64,000 nt of DNA from Candidatus Yanofskybacteria bacterium RIFCSPHIGHO2_01_FULL_41_26 (GCA_001794055.1 MGJB01000015.1:31592-95591), one strand, 5' to 3'; numbered from the stretch's first letter, positions 8,858 to 17,717 are shown. Numbers and translations: made by a program. Notes: generated by a model not told the origin, from the letters alone.

Positions 8858-9088
8858 TTACTCACATATATGAGACCAGGCAACGACAGTTGCCGCTAAA
8901 CCAACAACAGCAAACACCACTTGAGCTCCTCCCAGCACCCAAAACCCTACTCCTAAAAGTACAATGTTCTGCCAAAATCCCTCTGGATTTGTGAAAGATC
9001 TTGCTCCCAAGAAAATCCACACGGGAATAAGAGCAAATACCCAAATAAAAACCGTAGCCACAAGACCAATAATAAATCTCATCGCCAT
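8858..9088 (-). CDS. Small three-helix membrane protein, unknown
   Basis: A 76-residue hydrophobic protein with three likely membrane segments (MRFIIGLVATVFIWVFALIP, then two after a short polar loop). I do not recognise a family. An ATG at 9148 is open in frame, but the promoter at 9120-9148 lies inside that extension, so ATG at 9088 (MAMRFIIG) is preferred. It is divergent from pth. Confidence 0.5.
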   Translation of the reverse strand: MAMRFIIGLVATVFIWVFALIPVWIFLGARSFTNPEGFWQNIVLLGVGFWVLGGAQVVFAVVGLAATVVAWSHICE

Positions 9089-9119
9089 ACCACCGATTTT
9101 AAAAAAAATAACTTTAATT

Positions 9120-9148
9120 ATCCTAATAGGTAAAACAGTAAAAGTCAA
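9120..9148 (-). promoter_or_regulatory. Sigma-70-type promoter for the small membrane protein
   Basis: On the minus strand TTGACT at 9143-9148 and TAGGAT at 9120-9125 are spaced by 17 bases. Transcription would start near 9113, just ahead of ATG at 9088. Confidence 0.55.
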
Positions 9149-9194
9149 GAGCTTAAATTTTGCATTTTTTTAATAAACCCATATTATTATAACC

Positions 9195-9794
9195 ATGGTT
9201 TCAATAAAACTAATCATCGGGCTTGGGAATCCAGACGAGGAGTATCAAAATACCCGTCACAACGTGGGATTTATGTTTTTGGATTACCTTGCCCGCCGAA
9301 GCCTTGGCGAAGGCGGGTCGGCAAAAAAGATTGGTACCAATGACTTTGAAGAAGATAAAAAACGCAATGCACTAATATCTAAATCTAGAATTGAAAAGGT
9401 ATCTGTTGTGTTAGTGAAACCACTTTGCTACGTAAACAAGAGCGGAGAGGTTGTGTCCAAATTAGCCAAATTTTACAAAATAAAGCCGGCCGATATTATT
9501 GTTGTTCAGGATGACCTTGATATTGAATTCGGTTCGTTTAAAAACTCCTTTGAAAAAAATTCAGGCGGTCATAAAGGAGTTGAGTCAATCATCAAAGCAT
9601 TGAAAACCAAAAAATTCTACCGCCTGCGAATCGGGACTTCAGTTCGAGCTCTCCTGAAAGCCCGCGAACAATCCGACAAAAAACGAGATGCTTTTGTAAT
9701 GAATTTTGTTCTCGCTAAGTTTTCACCTAAAGATCAAGACATCATTAAAAAAATGTTTCCCGCTATTTACGAACGCCTTCTGCAAATTATCTAA
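9195..9794 (+). CDS. pth: Peptidyl-tRNA hydrolase with an inserted palindromic peptide
   Basis: Releases tRNA from peptidyl-tRNA that drops off the ribosome. IIGLGNPDEEYQNTRHNVGF at residues 7-26 contains the catalytic histidine, and VVQDDLDIEFG and GGHKGVESIIK are the other active-site boxes. At 199 residues it is near normal. Residues 33-42 read ARRSLGEGGS and are encoded by a GC-rich palindrome at 9291-9319 that also occurs between genes at 10563-10592. This insert falls in a variable loop after the first helix, so activity is probably kept. It is one of few rightward genes here and ends at a strong terminator. Confidence 0.93.
   Translation: MVSIKLIIGLGNPDEEYQNTRHNVGFMFLDYLARRSLGEGGSAKKIGTNDFEEDKKRNALISKSRIEKVSVVLVKPLCYVNKSGEVVSKLAKFYKIKPADIIVVQDDLDIEFGSFKNSFEKNSGGHKGVESIIKALKTKKFYRLRIGTSVRALLKAREQSDKKRDAFVMNFVLAKFSPKDQDIIKKMFPAIYERLLQII
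9291..9319. repeat. Palindromic repeat inserted in frame in pth
   Basis: CCCGCCGAAGCC followed by a near-complement ending AAGGCGGG. A related copy lies outside genes at 10563-10592. The two share CGCCGAAGCCT and GCGAAGGCGGGTC. This resembles the protein-inserted palindromic elements known in Rickettsia; no common origin is claimed. Confidence 0.7.
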
Positions 9795-9801
9795 ATCCTC
9801 T

Positions 9802-9844
9802 AAACCAAAAATCCCCTGAGTTTGTCGAAGGGGATTTTTGGTTT
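9802..9844. terminator. Terminator after pth
   Basis: AAACCAAAAATCCCCT pairs with AGGGGATTTTTGGTTT around an 11-base loop. The stem has A- and T-runs at its base, so it can serve both pth and the leftward gene that ends at 9857. Confidence 0.8.
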
Positions 9845-9856
9845 ATATACAATAAA

Positions 9857-10540
9857 CTATTCTTCTATTCTCCTCCTTAAATCTCCAATTACACTCTCGG
9901 CGTGTTTTACTCCACCAAGGCCAAAAGCCAAACCCATGGCCAAAGCACCCGCCGCGATCAAGCCCGTAATAACGATTTTGATAATATCATCGGCGACTTT
10001 TAGTTGAGCCAAGGCTATCAAAAAAGAAAACACAAATACCGCCCACTTGGTCAAAGCTCCCAAAAAGTTAGCTGACATAAGACCGGCTGCTTTTACAGAA
10101 GCCTTTACTAATCCCTCCGAAAATTTAGCAACCAAGATGCCTATCAAAAGAATTATGGCCGCAACGATAACATTCGGAAGATAAAAGACAACGGTTCTCA
10201 AAAACTCGGAAACCTGTACTAATCCCAAAATGTTTGTCGCCGCCATCAAAAACACCACCACAAAGAACCATTTTACTAACTCGTAAAACAACATCGGGGT
10301 GTTCAATTTAAAACCGCTCCTCTCCCAGGCCTGTCTAAAACCTACCTTGCCCAAAGCATTATCTACATGCAATATTTTAACCACATGATAAGCTAATTTT
10401 CCAAGCAATTCAGCGACAAGCCAACCAACCAAAAATACAACAACTGCCGCGATCAATTGCGGCAAAAAAAGAGCTACTCCTCCCCAAAGAGTCATTAACG
10501 AATTTCTGACAATATCTGATGCTGCTACTACTTCAAACAT
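9857..10540 (-). CDS. TM-helix repeat membrane protein, MscS/CmpX-like
   Basis: A 227-residue integral membrane protein with about five hydrophobic segments. Two similar halves begin LWGGVALFLPQLIAAVVVFLVG and FLRTVVFYLPNVIVAAIILLIG; this repeat is typical of the conserved TM-helix family found in small mechanosensitive-channel-like proteins. The C-terminal MGLAFGLGGVKHAESVI resembles the glycine-rich pore helix of MscS-type channels. There is no beta domain after it, so channel activity is inferred only. It is a single-gene unit. Confidence 0.75.
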   Translation of the reverse strand: MFEVVAASDIVRNSLMTLWGGVALFLPQLIAAVVVFLVGWLVAELLGKLAYHVVKILHVDNALGKVGFRQAWERSGFKLNTPMLFYELVKWFFVVVFLMAATNILGLVQVSEFLRTVVFYLPNVIVAAIILLIGILVAKFSEGLVKASVKAAGLMSANFLGALTKWAVFVFSFLIALAQLKVADDIIKIVITGLIAAGALAMGLAFGLGGVKHAESVIGDLRRRIEE

Positions 10541-10562
10541 AACAACACCTCCCTCTGTGCCT

Positions 10563-10592
10563 CGCCGAAGCCTCTAGGGCGAAGGCGGGTCT
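10563..10592. repeat. Intergenic copy of the palindrome found in pth
   Basis: CGCCGAAGCCTCTAGGGCGAAGGCGGGTC-type sequence followed by a T-run at 10593. In this copy it could also act as a terminator on the plus strand. Confidence 0.6.
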
Positions 10593-10680
10593 TTTTTCTC
10601 TTATTTTCACTTATACAGTATAGCATTTCGGAGTTTGGACTGGCATTTTTAAATGTGGATAACCCACCAGTCATTGAACT

Positions 10681-11574
10681 CTACCAACTTCCAGAAGCGC
10701 CTCCGCCGCCAGAACTGCCACCGCCAAAACCCCCAAACCCACTGCCACCTGATCTTGAACTGTCCCCTGATCTTGGTCCGCCTCGACCCCCAATCCACCA
10801 AGGCAACGTCTGACCCGTTTTTTTTGCAACGGTATATTTTCTAGAAACAAGGCGATCAAGCCAAAGGCCTAAAGGTATTAAAATCAAGGCCGAAATGAAT
10901 CCGGAAATTAAAGAAAAAATAAGACTGACAATAATAGCTATTGCCCCACCGACGATTCCCCCGCCCCACCAGGATTTGGAACGAGCTAAAATGCTTCCTG
11001 TCCACACAGAAAATATCCATAAAACCCAAAATAAAAATAAGATTGAATCGGCATCGAATCCTCTGCTGTTGTTTGGACTTGTGTTGGGTTTAAATTCTCC
11101 TTTTGTTATTGAAATGATGTTGTCCACTCCACTGTCAATGCCGCCGTAGTAATCTCCCTTTTGAAAAGCAGGCTTTAAGATATTTTGTATTATCCAAAAA
11201 CTCTGGGCATCGGTCAGAGATCCCTCCAAACCATAACCGACCTCGATCCGCATCCGCCTATCATCACGGGCGATAAGAAGCAAAATGCCGTTGTTTTTTT
11301 TATTTTTTCCTATTCCCCAATCCTCGAAAAGTTTTACGGCAAAATTTTCAACGGTGTCTCCGCCGAGATCGGCAATGGTGACCACTGCCAGTTCGTTGCT
11401 GGTATCTTTTTCAAAATTACTAATTTTAATTTCTAAAGCCTGTCTCTGTTCTACTGTAAGCATCCCCGCAAAATCATTTACAAAACCGGTTTTAATACCA
11501 GGGCTCTGGTAAGCAAAAACAAGCAAGGGAACTAAAACAAAGAGACCGCTTAGCATCTTGGGGAGTCTAAGCAT
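10681..11574 (-). CDS. TPM domain (YgcG family) membrane protein
   Basis: A 297-residue exported protein. A signal-like helix (residues 5-22) is followed by a TPM domain from GFVNDFAGMLTVEQRQALE to about residue 145, including ELAVVTIADLGGDTVENFA and GILLLIARDDRRMRIEVGYGLEG. Two membrane segments near residues 175-240 precede a glycine-rich tail ending GGGASGSW. TPM domains are thought to act in envelope or photosystem maintenance, but their activity is uncertain. It follows a LemA gene by 17 bases, and its tail is also found at the end of the other TPM gene. Confidence 0.88.
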   Translation of the reverse strand: MLRLPKMLSGLFVLVPLLVFAYQSPGIKTGFVNDFAGMLTVEQRQALEIKISNFEKDTSNELAVVTIADLGGDTVENFAVKLFEDWGIGKNKKNNGILLLIARDDRRMRIEVGYGLEGSLTDAQSFWIIQNILKPAFQKGDYYGGIDSGVDNIISITKGEFKPNTSPNNSRGFDADSILFLFWVLWIFSVWTGSILARSKSWWGGGIVGGAIAIIVSLIFSLISGFISALILIPLGLWLDRLVSRKYTVAKKTGQTLPWWIGGRGGPRSGDSSRSGGSGFGGFGGGSSGGGGASGSW

Positions 11575-11591
11575 GGATAATTTGAAATTGA

Positions 11592-12146
11592 TTAGAAATT
11601 AACCCCGGGAACTTTTTCTGCTCCGGATTGAGATTCAAAATACGGCTTTGCGCTAAATCCGTAAAGACGAACAAAAACATTTGCCGGAAATCTTTTTAGT
11701 GTCGTATTGTAAGTCCTTACCGTATCATTGAACCTGCTCCTTTCCACGCTTATCCTGTTTTCCGTACCTTCAAGTTGGGCCATCAAAGTCAGAACGGTTT
11801 CCGAAGAACGAAGCTGAGGATAGTTTTCCAAAACAACAAGCAATCGGCCAAGAGAATTCTCCACATCATTGGCAGCTTTTACTTTATCGTCTGTGTTGGC
11901 AGCTCCGGCATAACGAGTTCTGGCTTCAGCCAAATCACCAAATACTTTTTGTTCTTGCGCCATAATGCCCTTTACCGAATTAACCAAGTTTGGTATTAAA
12001 TCAAATCTTCTCTGATATTGGGTTTCGACTTGAGCCCATTGGCCGGCAATATTTTCATTCGCCTTGACCAAACCATTATATAGAGACCACGAATACAAAA
12101 CCACGACCACTACTATACCGACAATTATCCATGTAAATTTATTCAT
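11592..12146 (-). CDS. LemA family protein (second copy)
   Basis: LemA proteins have one N-terminal membrane helix and an extracellular helical bundle of unknown role. The hallmark VETQYQRRFDLIPNLVNSVKG and EGTENRISVERSRFNDTVR are present. The frame is open from 12182, but ATG at 12146 (MNKFTWIIVGIVVVVVLYSW) begins directly with the membrane helix and is chosen; 184 residues. It is paired with the downstream TPM gene, as LemA-TPM pairs are in many bacteria. Confidence 0.92.
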   Translation of the reverse strand: MNKFTWIIVGIVVVVVLYSWSLYNGLVKANENIAGQWAQVETQYQRRFDLIPNLVNSVKGIMAQEQKVFGDLAEARTRYAGAANTDDKVKAANDVENSLGRLLVVLENYPQLRSSETVLTLMAQLEGTENRISVERSRFNDTVRTYNTTLKRFPANVFVRLYGFSAKPYFESQSGAEKVPGVNF

Positions 12147-12204
12147 ATTATGTATAGTAATACTTTTTAAACATAAGTTCAACTGGAGCGAAGTTTTTAA
12201 GTTG

Positions 12205-12232
12205 AAAATAAAAAAGCTCCCCTTTGGGAGCC
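12205..12232 (-). terminator. Terminator between TPM and LemA clusters
   Basis: On the minus strand GGCTCCC and GGGAGC form a stem around AAAG, followed by TTTTTTATTTT. It ends the LemA-TPM-TPM operon that finishes at 12249 and makes the second LemA-TPM pair a separate unit. Confidence 0.8.
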
Positions 12233-12248
12233 ATCTGTTTTTAAATAT

Positions 12249-13694
12249 TTACCAGCTTCCAGAAGCGCCTCCGCCACCGAAACTGCCTCCTCCAAAACCG
12301 CCAAAACTGCTTGAACCTGATGAGCTGGAAGATGACCAGTTTGAAGAATTTGAGTAGTTTGAACTACTACTATAAGAATTTCGCTTCGGCCTGGGATGTC
12401 GTTTTTCTTCGGCATCTTCTTTGTCCGACTTGGCCTTCGATTTGGCGCTTGCTACAAGCGCCATTGCCTCGGCAAACAGAGCGACCACTAGAAGCCAGTT
12501 GACCGACTGGTTATCGGCCGCACTTCTAGCCTTCCGATATTTGTCTTCGGCTTGATCAAGATACTTGCGGCTTCTGTCTTTCACATCTTTATGTTCCAAT
12601 TCTTTCCGAGCTGCCTTGATGGAATCGGGAACCGAATCAATTAATTTCGAGCTTGTGGCCTTAGCGTCATTTACTTCCTGAATTTTATTTGTAATTGCTT
12701 CAAGGAGTCCCGAGGACGTCGAGATCGCCGTGAGTAGTGTCACGATTTTGTTGTAAATCGTTTCCGAGTTCATCCGATCGGAACTTCGATGCTCTTCCTG
12801 CAGTAATGCCAGTTTCTTTTTTTGACTTTCAAGATCTGCAGGCAACTTATTCAGGCGATTTTCAAGATTTGACCAAACTTCTTTTGGATTGGTCTTTTGA
12901 AGTTGCTCTAGTTTTTCACGAGCTTTTGGAATTTTTTGTTCAGCTTCTTTGATATAATTTTCGCAATTCACGAGTGAGCGGATATTTTCATCATAAATAT
13001 TTTTTAGATATTTTCGCCGAATCTCCGCTTTATAGATAAAAATTCCAATTACTATTAGCACAATAATTGCCAGTCCCGTTGGAATAGCAATACTAAGAAA
13101 TGCCGCCACTTGTTCGTCCTGAAGCTTCTGTTCGGCGGCCGCCTTCTCTGCGGCAATTTTTCTTTCTTCAAGGCGTGCCTCAAAGGGCTTAATGCCTAGA
13201 TTGGTCAGAATTGCATCAATACCAGCCATAATACCCTTGGTCAATTTGGCGTTCTTGGCTGCTGTAGGCAAATCGACCGATTCCTTAAAATAAGGAATTA
13301 TTATGTCTCTGATAATCCGTCCGCTTTGGACATCGGTTAGATCTGATTCCATTCCATATCCGACTTCAATCCTCATTTTTCTTTCATTAGGAGCAACCAG
13401 TAACACAACACCATTATCCTTCTTTTTATCTCCAACGCCCCACGACTGGGCCAGTCCGAGAGTGTAATCCTCCACGGTCTCACCTTCCAAAGACAGAACT
13501 GTTACTACAGCCACTTCAATAGATGTTTTTTCGCGATAATCCCGAAGTCGTGTTTCGGTCTGCTGTTTGGTCTCGGCTGACATTATATTCGCAAAGTCGT
13601 TCACATATCCGACTGGCTTAGGATAGTTCGGAACAGCAAATGCAATTGCGGCCACAATAACAAAACAAACCATCAGAAAGCTTTTCTTAGCCAT
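12249..13694 (-). CDS. Long TPM domain protein with coiled coil
   Basis: A 481-residue envelope protein. The order is signal helix (residues 5-20), TPM domain (about 28-165, with GYVNDFANIMSAETKQQTE and RKMRIEVGYGMES), a membrane segment at about 195-215 (AIPTGLAIIVLIVIGIFIY), a long charged coiled-coil region (about 225-405), a short hydrophobic helix, then a serine-rich and glycine-rich tail ending GGGASGSW. The coiled coil makes it longer than usual YgcG proteins. It overlaps the upstream TPM gene by one base. Role in the cell envelope is inferred. Confidence 0.85.
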   Translation of the reverse strand: MAKKSFLMVCFVIVAAIAFAVPNYPKPVGYVNDFANIMSAETKQQTETRLRDYREKTSIEVAVVTVLSLEGETVEDYTLGLAQSWGVGDKKKDNGVVLLVAPNERKMRIEVGYGMESDLTDVQSGRIIRDIIIPYFKESVDLPTAAKNAKLTKGIMAGIDAILTNLGIKPFEARLEERKIAAEKAAAEQKLQDEQVAAFLSIAIPTGLAIIVLIVIGIFIYKAEIRRKYLKNIYDENIRSLVNCENYIKEAEQKIPKAREKLEQLQKTNPKEVWSNLENRLNKLPADLESQKKKLALLQEEHRSSDRMNSETIYNKIVTLLTAISTSSGLLEAITNKIQEVNDAKATSSKLIDSVPDSIKAARKELEHKDVKDRSRKYLDQAEDKYRKARSAADNQSVNWLLVVALFAEAMALVASAKSKAKSDKEDAEEKRHPRPKRNSYSSSSNYSNSSNWSSSSSSGSSSFGGFGGGSFGGGGASGSW

Positions 13695-14164
13695 TATCTG
13701 CTACCTCCCACAATAACCTCATCGGACAACTCATCAACGTCGTCATTTCTTCTTGGGAAATATTTCGCCAATTGTCTTCCTATGCTTTCCACAACAGCAC
13801 AAATTCCAACATGGAAGTTTCCATCTTTGAAATAAAGAGTCATAGCTTTTGCCATATTATCCCAGTATCCCTGCGGAAGCTTGGAATAAATTCCAGAGTC
13901 TCCAAGAATAGTGAATGTCCTCTCGTTCAAAACAATAAGAATCAGTATTCCTGTCTTATCGCGAGTTTTATGCATACCCGCCGTTTCAAAATCTCGAACG
14001 GCCTGTTCATGAACTCTGCCCATCAGATCATGATCACAGTCAAGAATAATCTCGACACGGATTTCTCCTGAAGTTTGCTTCTCGGCTTTGACAATAGTTG
14101 TTTCAATCTCCTTGAGCTGATCAGCAGAAAAATAATCTAGAACTTGTTGTTGTTTTTCAGACAT
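13694..14164 (-). CDS. Short TPM domain protein
   Basis: A 156-residue TPM domain without signal peptide or membrane segment. It contains IVKAEKQTSGEIRVEIILD, TRDKTGILILIVLNERTFTILGD and SKLPQGYWDNMAKAMTLYF, as in the soluble TPM proteins that accompany LemA. It shares its start base with the stop codon of the upstream LemA gene and its stop with the next TPM start, so the three genes are translationally linked. Confidence 0.85.
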   Translation of the reverse strand: MSEKQQQVLDYFSADQLKEIETTIVKAEKQTSGEIRVEIILDCDHDLMGRVHEQAVRDFETAGMHKTRDKTGILILIVLNERTFTILGDSGIYSKLPQGYWDNMAKAMTLYFKDGNFHVGICAVVESIGRQLAKYFPRRNDDVDELSDEVIVGGSR

Positions 14165-14787
14165 TACTTTCTCAAGTCTCTAAAGTCCACCTTGGGAGCT
14201 TTATTGGCGCCTTCTTCGGCTTTAAAGTACGGAAACACTTCAAAACCAAACCAATTAGCGACAAGATTGGTCGGGAAAACATTTCTTGTCGAATTATAAT
14301 CAGCGGCCGATTTGTTATAACGCATCCGTTCAACAGAAATTCGATTTTCGGTCCCTTCAATCTGATCCTGTAGCCTTAGAAAATTTTCGTTGGCTTTGAG
14401 TTCTGGGTACTTTTCCATTACCACCATCAGCCGCGTCATTGCGCTTGAAAGTTCGCCTTGCGTCTGCTGGAACTGGGCCAGAGCCGCGGCATTTGGTATC
14501 TGGTCTGCCTTTATATTTACCTGGCCAACTTTTGCTCGAGCTTCGGTTACGGCAACAAAGGTTTCATTTTCATGAATTGCATAACCGCGTGCTGTTTCCA
14601 CAAGGTTCGGCACCAAATCCGCCCTGCGCTGATAGACGTTTTCAACCTGTCCCCAGCTAGCCCTGGTTGCTTCACTTTTGGTGACAAGAGTGTTATAAGA
14701 ATTCAAAACAGTTCCCCCTACGGCACAACCACCGATAAGAATAGCCGCGACAATTACGCCAACAACCCCAAGTGTCCATTTGCCCAT
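14164..14787 (-). CDS. LemA family lipoprotein (first copy)
   Basis: LemA family protein with VENVYQRRADLVPNLVETARG and GTENRISVERMRYNKS. ATG at 14787 is chosen over the open frame to 14850 because AGGAGAAG stands at the right distance before it. From there the protein (207 residues) starts MGKWTLGVVGVIVAAILIGGC, which reads as a signal peptide with lipobox LIGGC, so it is probably lipid-anchored, unlike the second copy. It heads the LemA-TPM-TPM operon. Confidence 0.92.
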   Translation of the reverse strand: MGKWTLGVVGVIVAAILIGGCAVGGTVLNSYNTLVTKSEATRASWGQVENVYQRRADLVPNLVETARGYAIHENETFVAVTEARAKVGQVNIKADQIPNAAALAQFQQTQGELSSAMTRLMVVMEKYPELKANENFLRLQDQIEGTENRISVERMRYNKSAADYNSTRNVFPTNLVANWFGFEVFPYFKAEEGANKAPKVDFRDLRK

Positions 14788-14988
14788 GTGGTTTTCTTCT
14801 CCTGTTTTTGTTAAAGATCCATTTGGCAGGGTTCGGAATGAACTCTGCACACCTTGGATATAATAAATGAATAAGTGGTTTTTGTCAAAATAAATTCCCA
14901 GAAAGAGCCAATTATTTATTATGCTTTAGTTTATATATCGCTAAGAATTATTAAGGTATTTAATAATGTTTATAATTCTTTAATAATC

Positions 14989-15651
14989 TTAGATATCCCC
15001 ACGGTATTTAGAGATTCCATTTGCCCATCCAGAGATTTGCCTAGCTAACATCGAACTTCCTTTCACTCTAACCCTTAGAAGACTGCGTTTTGATTTTTTT
15101 AAGACGTAATAACGTGAAAAATTTGCTTGAGAAAATCCGGTTACATTGGCCCAGTAATCAACAGCTTCGTTTAATAGCTTCGGGCTATTTTTCCCAATAT
15201 AAACATCCAGACTAATTTCTTCTTTCTTGACTCTTCCAATACCCTCAAGCCACTTCAAAAATAATTTTATTAAGTTGGGATCAGAACTTGTAAACCGGAC
15301 TCCCTTTTTTAAATCACTATCTTGTTTGTTCAATAACCTTTCCCTCCAATATAAGACGACTCCCATCAGCCACAATTCTCTTTTGGAAATTTGTCCAATA
15401 TCTTTAGCGGAGGTTTTTTGTATCTCCTCAATTGCTTTGTGGGTTTTTAAAGTTCTTATTTTTGAACCTCTTTGAACTGCCTCAATTCTCTTTTTTTTCA
15501 ATCTTACCAGCTGGGGTTCAGACAATTTTATGCCCCGAAACCAGTAAGAAAGAGTTGATTTTGGAACAGAACAAAATTTTTGAATTTCTGAATACGAATA
15601 CCCTCCTTTTCGAAGCTCAGTTGCAAAATCTTTGGGATCAGTTTTTTTCAT
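14989..15651 (-). CDS. Helix-turn-helix protein, possible LAGLIDADG-like fold
   Basis: A 220-residue basic protein. Residues 8-45 form a helix-turn-helix (ELRKGGYSYSEIQKFCSVPKS). The rest (LWLMGVVLYWRERLL, VRFTSSDPNLIKLFLKWLE, LDVYIG) has the rhythm of LAGLIDADG-type domains in which DNA-binding regulators share a fold with homing endonucleases. No clear acidic catalytic pair was identified, so a regulator is more likely than a nuclease. It stands alone with AT-rich flanks. The 15652-15780 gap shows nothing supported. Confidence 0.5.
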   Translation of the reverse strand: MKKTDPKDFATELRKGGYSYSEIQKFCSVPKSTLSYWFRGIKLSEPQLVRLKKKRIEAVQRGSKIRTLKTHKAIEEIQKTSAKDIGQISKRELWLMGVVLYWRERLLNKQDSDLKKGVRFTSSDPNLIKLFLKWLEGIGRVKKEEISLDVYIGKNSPKLLNEAVDYWANVTGFSQANFSRYYVLKKSKRSLLRVRVKGSSMLARQISGWANGISKYRGDI

Positions 15652-15780
15652 ATGAACTAGGCTACTTATTTACTACTAACACATTAGCACGGTTCAATAG
15701 ACCTTGAAAATACCCTTATCCACAGCCAATATCTGAAGCTCTACATTGTTTTATATTTTTTATCTATTTGAAGTTCAAAT

Positions 15781-16401
15781 TTACTTTTGAATTACAAAGT
15801 CCATCCAAATTTTACCGAAAGGATCGTTAAACTTTTTTAAATCTATTATCTTAAAATCGGCTTTTTCGATAGATTCTCTCAATTCTTGTTCTGTCCAGAA
15901 CTTACGAAAACGTTTTTCTTTTTTACTGAAACCTTCTTTGATATACCACCCCTCTTTACTCTCCGATGATTCAGTAGAGCTGACAAGGGCAACTCCTCCT
16001 GATGTTAAAACTGAACTTATTTTTTCAAACATTCCAGGGATTTGTTTTTTTGGAAAAAGGTGAATGAAGGCAAACGCTAAAACTCCGTTGAATTTTTTAC
16101 TGAATTCAGTTGTTAGAAAGTCCCCCACTATAATGTCTGATGCGGGGTTTCTTTTGCGAGCGTAGTCAGCCATTTTAGAAGAAATTTCTATGCCGGTTGC
16201 CTGGAAACCTTTTTTATTTAAAACGCTTATTGCTAAACCGACGCCACACCCAATATCTAGTATTCTCCCATCAGATTTAATATAGCGCGAAAAATAAGAC
16301 ATCGAGTTTTCTGTAACCGGCCGAAGATCTTCCACTCTGGCTTCATATTCTGCTGATAAGGCATCATAGGTATTCTTGTGGATTATTAGAGAATTCTTCA
16401 T
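15781..16401 (-). CDS. SAM-dependent class I methyltransferase
   Basis: Motif I is GRILDIGCGVGLAISVL at about residues 46-62, with ATGIEISSKMADYAR and VGDFLTTEFSKKFNGVLAF as the next conserved strands. The fold is the UbiE/Methyltransf_25 type; the substrate cannot be told. ATG at 16401 (MKNSLIIHKNTYDAL) is chosen; a GTG at 16443 is also open but adds a hydrophobic stretch unlike the family. 206 residues. Confidence 0.82.
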   Translation of the reverse strand: MKNSLIIHKNTYDALSAEYEARVEDLRPVTENSMSYFSRYIKSDGRILDIGCGVGLAISVLNKKGFQATGIEISSKMADYARKRNPASDIIVGDFLTTEFSKKFNGVLAFAFIHLFPKKQIPGMFEKISSVLTSGGVALVSSTESSESKEGWYIKEGFSKKEKRFRKFWTEQELRESIEKADFKIIDLKKFNDPFGKIWMDFVIQK

Positions 16402-16442
16402 AAAAATTGGCTTTATTACTGATAAATACGAAATAAATACCA

Positions 16443-17249
16443 CTAGTATCTAGTTCGTGTTTCTACTATTTCGCAAAATTTCATGGCATTGAGCAGATTG
16501 TCTTTTAATATTGCGAATGTATTGGCATGTTTTGTTTCGTCAATAAACCCATTCCCGTAAAGCACAACTTTTACTCGCGTCGTAATATCAAAAATAGCAA
16601 TATATCCCACGAGCTTTAATCTTCCATAAACTTTATCGGACATCCGCGGCCTAAATTCATAACCCTTCAGCTTTAAAACCGGATTTGAAAGATTAAACGA
16701 AGCCGCTATCCAAGCAGAAATAAGTCGAAGTCTCATTGTGTTATAACCGCTTCCAACATCGTCATCTGTGGTGCAACCAAATTCATAAAGCTGTCCTGAG
16801 CGTTGGCCAACTTGAATGTTGCCTAGTGCAATAAAATTCCAGCCCTTAATGGAGGTCACTGGTCTTGGATCACCATAGTGTTTCAGCCAACTATTTTGAT
16901 CGGCAATTGCAAGCTTGAAATGATCTTCCAACGTCCAGATTGCCTTATGTGCCAACTTTATCGTATATCCTCCCAGCCAAGATTGATATTCAATTGAATT
17001 TGGATCGAAGCGAGAAGATTCACCGTTATGGACACTACCCATAGTAAAATAATTTGCCCCTTTTTCTACGTCAAGCCCGAACCTCTTCCATGTCTTAGTC
17101 ATTTCACAGGCCATCCAGCCGTTGATATACTCACTGGGAATGTTTTGGAATATTAATTTATATCCAATCTCATGCTCCACTTTCCTGAATCTCGGAAGCC
17201 AGATAAGCTGAAGAAGCCTAGCTAATTTTTCTAATATGGTCTCGATCAT
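16443..17249 (-). CDS. Hypothetical protein, 268 residues
   Basis: I do not recognise a family. The protein is mixed in composition with no signal peptide and one mildly hydrophobic N-terminal helix (ILEKLARLLQLIWLPRF). Notable stretches are WKRFGLDVEKGANYF and GCTTDDDVGSGYNTMRLRLISAWIA. It overlaps the upstream membrane gene by four bases (ATGA), so the two are likely co-translated. Confidence 0.6.
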   Translation of the reverse strand: MIETILEKLARLLQLIWLPRFRKVEHEIGYKLIFQNIPSEYINGWMACEMTKTWKRFGLDVEKGANYFTMGSVHNGESSRFDPNSIEYQSWLGGYTIKLAHKAIWTLEDHFKLAIADQNSWLKHYGDPRPVTSIKGWNFIALGNIQVGQRSGQLYEFGCTTDDDVGSGYNTMRLRLISAWIAASFNLSNPVLKLKGYEFRPRMSDKVYGRLKLVGYIAIFDITTRVKVVLYGNGFIDETKHANTFAILKDNLLNAMKFCEIVETRTRY

Positions 17250-17509
17250 GGCTTGTTGTCAATTTTTGTGGGTATTTTTCCAAGTATCTTTTTAATCTTG
17301 AGTTTATTAAACCACTTCTTCCCTATTATTCGGGCTAGTTTATTCTGGGTTCTCTTTCTGCCAAAAATAATGAACAACCCCACAAAGAAAAGCCAGGAAC
17401 CGGGAGTAAACGGCGTCAGTAATGAAATAATCCCCCATAAAATTAAAATGCCAGCCAAGACATCCCGAGAATATTCAACTAATTTTTTATAAAAATTTTT
17501 ATATTTCAT
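17246..17509 (-). CDS. Small PGPGW-type transmembrane protein
   Basis: An 87-residue protein with two membrane helices (VLAGILILWGIISLLTPF and WLFFVGLFIIFG) separated by TPGSW, close to the PGPGW turn of a small membrane family, and a basic C-terminal tail. ATG at 17509 (MKYKNFYKKLVEYSRD) fits that family better than the open frame to 17584. Function unknown. The 17510-17717 gap shows nothing further. Confidence 0.6.
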   Translation of the reverse strand: MKYKNFYKKLVEYSRDVLAGILILWGIISLLTPFTPGSWLFFVGLFIIFGRKRTQNKLARIIGKKWFNKLKIKKILGKIPTKIDNKP

Positions 17510-17717
17510 TTCAAAACTCAAAAATAGAAAAATATTGAAAATCCCAGCTTTTAATAACTTTCCAAAATGCAACCACCAAATCAACCCTCGGTTTATTTCC
17601 GTGTGTCATATTCATACAATGTGGCTGGACTATAGTGTCTAGTATTAGACCAATGAGGGTATTCTAAGGGTTTTTGGAGGTCTTTTCCAGAGTTATTTTG
17701 ACCCATCTTGGTCGGAA

